A stretch of DNA of 64,000 bases from a virus. Both the position numbers and the translations under genes were made by a program. Location of the stretch: the IMG/VR virus record IMGVR_UViG_3300012984_000568, positions 1 through 64,000 of that record. The stretch is one strand, 5' to 3'. The notes under the pieces are model-generated. The model was not told the origin of the DNA, searched no databases, and saw only the letters and a list, made by a program, of their open reading frames with translations. Of this stretch, positions 57,937-64,000 are shown piece by piece; the first letter of the stretch is position 1, and every line of letters begins with the position of its first letter.

Positions 57937-58448
57937 TTGACGAAGTGGCCTTCGGCGTCTAGTTGGGCGAGACGCTCGGCGCCGTTGTGCATGATGTCGG
58001 CAGCGAAGACCTCTTCGCCCTCACCAAGCACGCCCCGCAGGCAGTGAATGGACTTGTTTTGGGCGAGTACGTAGCGCCGATCACTCGGCTGGCCCTGAGC
58101 GTCAGCAGCGCGAGCGATGCTCGACGACTGCGCGTCCGCTTGCTTTGCTAGCGCCGCATCCACGAGCAGTCCATGCTCGTATTCCGCGAAGTAATTTTCG
58201 TAGTTCTCGGCACGATATCCCTTCGCCACGAATTCGTCCACGGAGGGGCGCGTGTAGCCTTCGGGAAGTTTCTCGGTGCCATCGAGAACCACGGCGGCTC
58301 GAGCCTTCTCTTTCACCTGAGACTCCAGATCGGCAACTAGCGCAGTGAGTTGCGCATGGTTCAGACCATCCGTCTTCACTTCGGCGCTGAGTTGGACACC
58401 AAGCGCCAGGGCGCGTTCCGAGAGTTGCTTTTTGCTGAGATCTGCCAT
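57933..58448 (-). CDS. Structural-region protein, unknown
   Basis: A 171-aa protein from ATG 58448. An N-terminal helical SAP-like segment (LSKKQLSERALALGVQLSAE), then a charged helix and YRAENYENYFAEYEHGLLVD. It lies directly after the capsid gene. Possibly a head-tail connector component. Confidence 0.55.
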   Translation of the reverse strand: MADLSKKQLSERALALGVQLSAEVKTDGLNHAQLTALVADLESQVKEKARAAVVLDGTEKLPEGYTRPSVDEFVAKGYRAENYENYFAEYEHGLLVDAALAKQADAQSSSIARAADAQGQPSDRRYVLAQNKSIHCLRGVLGEGEEVFAADIMHNGAERLAQLDAEGHFVK

Positions 58449-58482
58449 TCGAATCACCAATCGGTTGATGCGAGTAAAGTGA

Positions 58483-58500
58483 GGGCGCGCAGAGGCGCCC
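58483..58500 (-). terminator. Hairpin after the major capsid gene
   Basis: GGGCGC (58483-58488) and GCGCCC (58495-58500) form a 6-bp stem right after the capsid stop; downstream is TCACTTTA. A weak terminator or RNA-stability element. Confidence 0.45.
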
Positions 58501-58509
58501 CCAAATCGC

Positions 58510-59598
58510 TCAGAACACGGTGATGCAACCGAAGGTATCGATTGCGACGGGGATGGTTAGCGGTCGCGTGCCAGCCGACACCTTCAGGTGCTGACCGTCT
58601 TGGGTGATCCACGCGTACGTGGACAGGTCGAACCCGTTGCCACTCATGCGAGTCGGCAGGTACGGGAGCACACGCGGATCGGGAGCAACGATGCGCGGGA
58701 TGCCACCGAACGATAGGTCCATGCGCGCGCTGGGCGACGTCATGATGACCTTGTTGTCGGCGACGTACGGCGTCAGCACCTTGGTCTGCGGATGAATGTA
58801 CGACCCGTCGTACAGCCACATTTCGAACCGGTAGTTCTGCACTACGATGGTGCCGGCGAACGTCGCATCTTGTGGACCTGCCTCAGCGGAGGGCACGGCA
58901 AGCTTGACCAAGTCCTGCATACCGATGCTGGCGATCGCAGCCTTGACGTCTGCGTTCTTGGTGAAGCGCTGCCATGCGCCGGCGCCGAAGGTGAGCTTGG
59001 CCGGGCGCTTGCGTCCGTCCTTGCGCAAAATGGCCGCCAATGCAGCCAGGTCACCCATCGGATCGCCGGTCGATCCGTTGGCCGCCCACGTCGTGCCGAC
59101 GGTGAAGAAGTGCGTGGACTTCGGCTGAAAGTCCAAGGTGTACAGTTCGACTCCCGCGTCATCGAACAAATGCAGTTCGCCGGTCTGCAAGACCTGCGAG
59201 GACATGAGTTCGACAGCGCGATTGACCTTGTTGCCCAGCTTCCGGAAAATGCTGAACGCCTTGACGATCGCGGTCGCTTGGAATACCGGGTCTTCGAACG
59301 GAACCACGCCCGGCTGACGCTTCAGGAGGTCGAACGACGTGATCGTTCCTTCCTCGTTGAACAACGGCGGGCGAAAGCTCTTGTTGGTGAATTTTCCGTC
59401 GGCGTTTTGGCGCGCGCCGGTGGAAAGGTCCTGAATTACGACAGCGACTTCTTCCGAGTCGCGCTGTACGTCGATCTCGACCTCTTCCGTGTTGTGGATT
59501 TGGCGCGGACCGGTGTGGAACTGGCTCGACAGGTACATCGGCGCCGGAGCTTCATCCGTGTACGCCTCGATCATCCGTCGGGTGGATGAATCACTCAT
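58510..59598 (-). CDS. Major capsid protein (lambda gpE family)
   Basis: A 362-aa protein. MYLSSQFHTGPRQIHNTEEV, FRPPLFNEEGTITSFDLLKR, ELHLFDDAGVELYTLDFQPK, LTFGAGAWQRFTKNADVKAA and FEMWLYDGSYIHPQTKVLTP match Phage_cap_E landmarks. It forms the icosahedral HK97-fold shell, with the decoration protein encoded just upstream. Confidence 0.9.
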   Translation of the reverse strand: MSDSSTRRMIEAYTDEAPAPMYLSSQFHTGPRQIHNTEEVEIDVQRDSEEVAVVIQDLSTGARQNADGKFTNKSFRPPLFNEEGTITSFDLLKRQPGVVPFEDPVFQATAIVKAFSIFRKLGNKVNRAVELMSSQVLQTGELHLFDDAGVELYTLDFQPKSTHFFTVGTTWAANGSTGDPMGDLAALAAILRKDGRKRPAKLTFGAGAWQRFTKNADVKAAIASIGMQDLVKLAVPSAEAGPQDATFAGTIVVQNYRFEMWLYDGSYIHPQTKVLTPYVADNKVIMTSPSARMDLSFGGIPRIVAPDPRVLPYLPTRMSGNGFDLSTYAWITQDGQHLKVSAGTRPLTIPVAIDTFGCITVF

Positions 59599-59682
59599 TG
59601 GGATTGTTCCTTATTGCGGTACGGAGAACGCACGAACGCCAATGGGCGATGCGTACCCGTCAAAACGAGTTGGGTTGTTTGA

Positions 59683-59717
59683 GGGCGGCGCCGACTCCGT
59701 AAACGGGAGCGCCGCCC
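59683..59717 (-). ncRNA. Perfect 9-bp hairpin upstream of capsid gene
   Basis: GGGCGGCGC (59683-59691) and GCGCCGCCC (59709-59717) surround a partly paired loop. It lies in the 130-base gap between decoration and capsid genes. No T-run follows; possible RNase-processing or translation-control element. Confidence 0.5.
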
Positions 59718-59728
59718 CAGAGTGTCAA

Positions 59729-60139
59729 TCAGTCGTGGGTGTCGAAACCTGCGATGTGATTCACATCGATCGGGATGATGTCGTAGTCACGCAGCTGGTC
59801 GAGCACCGCGCCGTCGATGTTCACGCCGGTACCGTCCACGTCGATGATGAGCTTCGACTTGTCTACGGTGCCTTTCACGAGCGCGCGGACCTTGTAGTCA
59901 GCCGCGCCGGTCGTAGTGAGCGGATAGGTCAAAACGGCTTTGGGAATGCCGTTTTGGTTGGTCGAACCGCCTTTGGCAAACACCACGAGCTTCAAGCTCA
60001 CGCTGTCGCGCGCAAAGATTGTTCCTGCGGGAAAGGTCTTCGCGCTAGCCGCGGTGAACACCTCGTCGCGAAATTCTTCGTCACGAAGGGCGACGGCACT
60101 GACCTCGATGTCAGTGACGGTCATGCTGTTTGCGGGCAT
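59729..60139 (-). CDS. Head decoration protein (gpD-like)
   Basis: A 136-aa protein. VTDIEVSAVALRDEEFRDEV then KTFPAGTIFARDSVSLKLVV is the layout of lambda gpD-type proteins (AGTILAR-like). It is immediately between protease/scaffold and capsid genes, as in lambda. It caps the capsid three-fold axes. Confidence 0.8.
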   Translation of the reverse strand: MPANSMTVTDIEVSAVALRDEEFRDEVFTAASAKTFPAGTIFARDSVSLKLVVFAKGGSTNQNGIPKAVLTYPLTTTGAADYKVRALVKGTVDKSKLIIDVDGTGVNIDGAVLDQLRDYDIIPIDVNHIAGFDTHD

Positions 60140-60522
60140 TACGCCACCTTCTTGCTGGTGCGGCCGAGTTGGCGATCGATTTCGTCAGCGACCTTGTCGC
60201 CCTTGTCTTCCGAGGAAGCCTCGGGAGTAGCTGCGGCAGCAGCCGCCGGGGAAGCGCCGGCGACAACTGCGCCAGCGGCGTCAGAATCGTCCTGGCGAGC
60301 ACCACGCGATGCGCGGTTCATCCCAGCAGCCATGTACTTGGCTTGCAGGGTTGCGGTCATTGCGGTGCCGGCGTTGATGGCGGCAATTGCCGTCGGCATG
60401 TCGCCAGATGCTTCGCCCATGGTGAGGTGGGCGCAGACGCGATCGCGCTCTTGAGTGACGCCCTGAGCCAGCACCGCCGCGTGAAGTTCCGGGTGCTGCG
60501 CGAGCAGTTCTTTCTCGTTCAT
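60139..60522 (-). CDS. Nested scaffold protein (internal start)
   Basis: ATG 60522 in frame with the protease, preceded by AGAAAG. The 127-aa product is helical with an acidic C-terminus, as expected of a Nu3-type scaffold. Inferred from the lambda organisation; the ribosome-binding site is moderate. Confidence 0.45.
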   Translation of the reverse strand: MNEKELLAQHPELHAAVLAQGVTQERDRVCAHLTMGEASGDMPTAIAAINAGTAMTATLQAKYMAAGMNRASRGARQDDSDAAGAVVAGASPAAAAAATPEASSEDKGDKVADEIDRQLGRTSKKVA

Positions 60523-61515
60523 TTTGGTCTTTCTGCTTTCGTGCCCGGGTTCCCGGGGCGGTGATGGTGGCGGCTCCGCGGCGGCCGAGACCGACGGGGG
60601 CTGCTGCGGTGCAGGCGCGCCATTGTTGGCGGCCGCAACTCTTGACGCGGGGGTCGGGTCAACCTCGACTTCATCGTCACCGGAGGCCTTGGTGCCGCGC
60701 TTAGGCTTCTTTGGCTTCTTGTCGATGAGTCCAGCTTCGAAGGCCGCCGCGGCCAGCATCGTGGCGCCGCGGCCGAAGTCACTGTTGACGCGCTCGACCG
60801 TGAACTGCATGCCAGTGGCATTGGTGCGCCCCCGAGCGATCGCATCAGCGAACAGCTCGTGGCAGGCATCGAGTTCCGCCACGATGACCGCCTTGCCATC
60901 GGGCGTGCGGGGGTCCGGGCGCTTGTTCGGCGCCGGCGTACTCGTCACATTGATGATCTCCTGGTCGGCCCAGAAGCTGTAGGTCTGCACGACTCCAATG
61001 CTGCCGAACTCGGACGCTGGACCTAGCGGGGTGATTGGCCCTGCCATGGCGGCTAGTGCGTAGGCGGCGGAGCACGCTAGCGACGCCTGCACAGCGATCG
61101 GCTTGCCAAACGCCTCGATCGCCGAGAGCGTGTCGAACATTCCGTCGCAGTAGCCGCCGGGGCTGTGTACGTCGAGAATCACGCTCTGGACGTTCGGATC
61201 GGCTCCGGCGAGCGCGAAGGAGTCGCGAATGTCCTGATAGCAGGTCTGATCTTCACCCATCAGCCACGCCCAAAAGTCGGGCGTTTCGGAGAGCACGCCC
61301 GCGACGCGGATTTGCGCAACGGTACCGACAACTGCGTAGTTTTCAGGATCGGACGAGGACGCGGCTCGAGCGCCTTCGACTGTAGCCGAGTAACGCGGGC
61401 GCGCAGCGAGCGCGGCGTTGAAGTCCTCGCGTTGCTTGATCGAAAGAGAGAGGCCCGACTTGTACAGCCGACCGATTTTCTCGGCGACGTCCGGGCGCAG
61501 GAACATTTGAAGCAT
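60139..61515 (-). CDS. S49-family head maturation protease fused to scaffold
   Basis: A 458-aa protein. Residues ~70-270 are a ClpP/SppA-fold peptidase: ILDVHSPGGYCDGMF, ASLACSAAYALAAMA (nucleophile Ser region) and SEFGSIGVVQTYSFWADQEI. A Pro-rich linker follows, and residues ~332-458 are a helical scaffold-like domain. The nested ATG 60522 (MNEKELLAQHPELHAAVLAQ) would make the scaffold alone (127 aa), as lambda C/Nu3. It cleaves scaffold during prohead assembly. Confidence 0.85.
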   Translation of the reverse strand: MLQMFLRPDVAEKIGRLYKSGLSLSIKQREDFNAALAARPRYSATVEGARAASSSDPENYAVVGTVAQIRVAGVLSETPDFWAWLMGEDQTCYQDIRDSFALAGADPNVQSVILDVHSPGGYCDGMFDTLSAIEAFGKPIAVQASLACSAAYALAAMAGPITPLGPASEFGSIGVVQTYSFWADQEIINVTSTPAPNKRPDPRTPDGKAVIVAELDACHELFADAIARGRTNATGMQFTVERVNSDFGRGATMLAAAAFEAGLIDKKPKKPKRGTKASGDDEVEVDPTPASRVAAANNGAPAPQQPPSVSAAAEPPPSPPREPGHESRKTKMNEKELLAQHPELHAAVLAQGVTQERDRVCAHLTMGEASGDMPTAIAAINAGTAMTATLQAKYMAAGMNRASRGARQDDSDAAGAVVAGASPAAAAAATPEASSEDKGDKVADEIDRQLGRTSKKVA

Positions 61516-61517
61516 TT

Positions 61518-63170
61518 TTAGGCGGCTCTCTCGAGGCGAAGGCGCGTGCGGGCGAGCTCGATATCCTCGAGTGCGTCGAGCGCATCTTGGCCTTCGGCGA
61601 AATCGTCTTGTGGTTTGCTCTCGTCGGCCGCTGGCTGCTTTGGCGCTTTTGTGGCGGCTTCCAGGGCAGCAAGCGGGGCGTTCGCAGCAGCGATCAGCTC
61701 GTTTTCTCGCTTTAGCTTTGGCGCGTTCTTCGAGAACTTAGTCCCGAACGTTTCGCGCGCCGCGCGATCACGGGTCATGAAGCCTTCTTTGACGGCTTCC
61801 GCGTACCCCTTGACCATCTTCATGATGTCGACCGACGGCTTGATTTGCCCGGTCCAATCGCTAGATGTCCACGCCGCGAAGATGTCGAACTTCGACCAAT
61901 CGCGCCAAGCTTCAATGAAGCCGTCTGCTCGCACGCGCCCAGCAAGCGTCTCAGCTAGGAGCCACTCCGTGTAAATCGGCTGGCAGAAGTTGTCTCCGAA
62001 TTCCTGACGAACCTTGTTCAGGTACATCTTGAATTCGTTGATGGCGGCCTGCGAAGCGCTGTAGTTCGAGTTGAAAGAGAGCAGCAGAATCTCGGGCGGC
62101 ATCTCGTGCGCCCACGCAATTCCCTGGATGATCGCGGCTTCGAACACACCGAACGTCTCGACGGTGCCGTTCGACTGGAAAGCCTGAGGCTTTTCGCCTT
62201 TTTGCAGCTGCTCGATCACGAGCCCTGGAACGTGCTGGGCGGTTCTGAATGCGCGATCTGGACCAGAAGACTCCGAGGAAGCGACCTCGACACCATTCTT
62301 GGTTGCGCTGCGTGTCAGCGGACGGGACGACACAGCGTCCTCGCCCTTCTCGATATACATCGCGAGGCAACTGAGGATGAACGCCTTGCGTTGCGTGCTG
62401 TCTCTGAAGCGATCGATCTCCTTCAAGCTTTGCAGGACGAGCGACAGCAACGGCTTGCCGCGGACGTCGTCCATGCGCTTGTCGGTGCCGTAAAGCAGCC
62501 AAGCTAGCCGGCGCCCAGACTTTTCCCCGAAAGCCGGTAGCCGCTTCGACGTACCGTCGGGCTGCCGCACCCAATAGGCCACCTGGCGACCCATCGAGTC
62601 GACCTCAACACCATGCTTGATTTCGTTCCCGCCTTGAGGGCTTGCTTCAATTGGAGTCTGGACGGCCTCCCCGTTGATCAGCTGCACGCGCGGGAGCTGC
62701 GTGCGGGGGTCCTGACGCAGCAGCACAAGCACATCGCCGGCGACGAGCGCTTCGGTGCGCGCGATCGCTTGGAGCGCACCGAACGTTAGCTTTTCGCCCT
62801 GGTCACAGAGCCATGCGTTGGAGCGCCAAAGCGAGAAGCGGTTCTCCGTCTCTTCGGTCCAGTCCGCGAGCTCGTCCTCAGCGAAACCGAGGATCGCCTC
62901 CTCTGGAGTGGCCTCGAGGTGCAACCCGACGTTGATTTCGTTCGTGACGAGACGGCGAATCAGGCCGCGGGCGTACAGGTTTTTTTCGTACAGCTCCGCA
63001 CTGCGGCGCCGAAGGGTCCAGTAGTCCGGAATCAGGACTTCAGTCGCGCCGAATCCGCCGGCGAACTTGGAACCGTCATCCCACGAGAAACGGACATCGG
63101 GGAGTTGCCCGAGCGTTAGTTTCGGAACTTTCGGCCGAAACCAGCTCTTTACGACGTCGACGATGTACAT
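61518..63170 (-). CDS. Portal protein (lambda gpB family)
   Basis: A 550-aa protein. YWTLRRRSAELYEKNLYARG, LVTNEINVGLHLEATPEEAI and NAWLCDQGEKLTFGALQAIA at the start, then VQLINGEAVQTPIE, LLYGTDKRMDDVRGKPLLSL and EMPPEILLLSFNSNYSASQA are typical lambda-type portal positions. It forms the dodecameric DNA gate. The C-terminus is charged and disordered. Confidence 0.9.
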   Translation of the reverse strand: MYIVDVVKSWFRPKVPKLTLGQLPDVRFSWDDGSKFAGGFGATEVLIPDYWTLRRRSAELYEKNLYARGLIRRLVTNEINVGLHLEATPEEAILGFAEDELADWTEETENRFSLWRSNAWLCDQGEKLTFGALQAIARTEALVAGDVLVLLRQDPRTQLPRVQLINGEAVQTPIEASPQGGNEIKHGVEVDSMGRQVAYWVRQPDGTSKRLPAFGEKSGRRLAWLLYGTDKRMDDVRGKPLLSLVLQSLKEIDRFRDSTQRKAFILSCLAMYIEKGEDAVSSRPLTRSATKNGVEVASSESSGPDRAFRTAQHVPGLVIEQLQKGEKPQAFQSNGTVETFGVFEAAIIQGIAWAHEMPPEILLLSFNSNYSASQAAINEFKMYLNKVRQEFGDNFCQPIYTEWLLAETLAGRVRADGFIEAWRDWSKFDIFAAWTSSDWTGQIKPSVDIMKMVKGYAEAVKEGFMTRDRAARETFGTKFSKNAPKLKRENELIAAANAPLAALEAATKAPKQPAADESKPQDDFAEGQDALDALEDIELARTRLRLERAA

Positions 63171-63433
63171 CAGAAGCCTGGCACTACGTGCGTCGATCCG
63201 GTGCGGCAGAGCATCGACTCAAGCATGGTGACCTGATTGAACAACCACGCGGCGTGCTCACGCATCGAGGTGAGATTCAGTCTGGTCACAAGGTGACGCG
63301 TTTGCCCGCTGTCGAATTGGTAGCTGGCCATCCCGTCTACAGCGACCTTCGCGATCGCCGTGTTGAGCGACGCGAGCTGAAGCTTGAACGCCGCGAGCTG
63401 CGTCGAAAGCGTCTCGTCGCAGGAGTCGGCCAT
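63170..63433 (-). CDS. gpW-like head-tail joining protein
   Basis: An 87-aa protein between terminase and portal, a position held by gpW in lambda-like phages. ETLSTQLAAFKLQLASLNTA then MREHAAWLFNQVTMLESMLC. Short, with a beta hairpin (MASYQFDSGQTRHLVTRL). Assignment rests mainly on size and position. Confidence 0.65.
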   Translation of the reverse strand: MADSCDETLSTQLAAFKLQLASLNTAIAKVAVDGMASYQFDSGQTRHLVTRLNLTSMREHAAWLFNQVTMLESMLCRTGSTHVVPGF

Positions 63434-63436
63434 TGT

Positions 63437-64000
63437 TCAGTTTGGGGCTTCGTAGAAGAAAAGTTGCTGCTCGATGCAAGCCGAGAAGAATTCATCCCAG
63501 TCCACGAACTCGCGCTTTTTCTGCTTCACGCAATAGTCGTGAGCGATCATCTCGAGTGCCGCGTTGGCGTACACAAGACAGTCCCATAGCTCGTTTTTTG
63601 CGCCGCTTGGCCGGCGCCATTCAGTCCCGATGCGCTCATTCGTGACAGCGTCGCGCTTCTCGACTTTGACCTCGACCGTAAGCTCTTTCAGCTGATCGTC
63701 GACGACGTCTTGTGGCGCGTTGAAGTGCCCGTGCGGTTGCAGCCCATCGCCGATCCAACTGCGGCGCAAGCGCGCGCTCCAACGGTCCTTGTAGATGTCG
63801 ACCGTGATGCCGTAGGCGATGGTGCCCATGGTGGTCGTGAATTCCGAGAATTCTTTGAGGTTCGCGCCCTTCGGCGGCAGTTCGCGCCCCTTGATCGGGA
63901 ACACGCCGGCGCCGCAATCAGCGGCGAAGCGATAGACTTGGTCCGTTAGATGACCTGAATCGATGAGCGTGAGTTCGATCCGGTACCGCTTGCCGTCGTC
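63437..64000 (-). CDS. Terminase large subunit, C-terminal part (continues beyond window)
   Basis: The frame is open to the window edge. IDSGHLTDQVYRFAADCGA carries the nuclease-domain D-S-G motif of gpA-type terminases, and AYGITVDIYKDRWSARLRRS, YANAALEMIAHDY belong to the same domain. The ATPase half lies outside the window. It packages DNA into proheads. Stop at 63437, 3 bases before the gpW-like gene. Confidence 0.85.
   Translation of the reverse strand, partial: DDGKRYRIELTLIDSGHLTDQVYRFAADCGAGVFPIKGRELPPKGANLKEFSEFTTTMGTIAYGITVDIYKDRWSARLRRSWIGDGLQPHGHFNAPQDVVDDQLKELTVEVKVEKRDAVTNERIGTEWRRPSGAKNELWDCLVYANAALEMIAHDYCVKQKKREFVDWDEFFSACIEQQLFFYEAPN

Overview
The window is GC-rich and tightly packed. 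It reads as part of a myxobacterial-type chromosome (Myxococcota, probably Polyangia) with an integrated contractile-tailed phage. The host guess is an inference. It rests on high GC, on a Gly/Ser-rich lipoprotein with a Cys-rich C-terminus of the kind common in Polyangia (44440-45225), and on the gene style.

Layout: (1) 1-6109 is a four-gene co-directional cluster: an HsdS-like protein, an unknown, a DUF6361-like protein and a large two-HKD phospholipase-D-fold protein. It looks like the 3' part of an anti-phage/restriction-type system whose other genes lie upstream of the window. (2) 6110-10280 holds a tRNA 3'-end-like fragment, a HTH protein, an unknown protein, two excisionase-like HTH proteins and a tyrosine recombinase, which together form an integrative-element end. 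(3) At 10.05-10.11 kb this recombinase meets a second, homologous recombinase transcribed towards it. A bidirectional terminator and a tmRNA/tRNA-3'-end-like sequence (candidate att core) lie between them. (4) 9940-14795 (minus strand) is the prophage integration/lysogeny arm: int, xis, HNH nuclease, XF1762-like protein, an initiator-like tRNA, a tRNA-like element and small regulators. (5) 14.8-16.0 kb is the genetic switch, where two copies of a similar operator cluster flank the repressor-type genes. (6) 16.0-29.6 kb (plus strand) is one long early operon of about 30 mostly tiny genes, nearly all overlapping by 1-8 bases. It includes ParB-like, RyR-domain, Ea22-like and Lar-like proteins and two strong RNA stem-loops. 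No polymerase, helicase or primase was recognised. (7) 29.6-34.9 kb (minus strand) is the lysis module: holin-like membrane protein, lipoproteins, GH25 lysozyme and spanin-like membrane proteins. (8) 34.9-64 kb (minus strand) is the structural module, read from the right: terminase, gpW-like joiner, lambda-type portal, S49 protease with nested scaffold, decoration protein, gpE-type capsid, completion proteins, sheath, tube, frameshifted chaperone, tape measure, Mu-like baseplate, then a large set of tail-tip, receptor-binding and enzymatic proteins.

The head is lambda-like (portal, ClpP/S49 protease, gpD, gpE) and the tail is Mu/P2-like with a contractile sheath. One plus-strand lipoprotein gene sits as a moron inside the minus-strand tail genes. 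The tape-measure gene has an in-frame amber codon, so the prophage is either defective at that point or relies on suppression. The right end of the prophage is outside the window, so its second attachment site cannot be examined.
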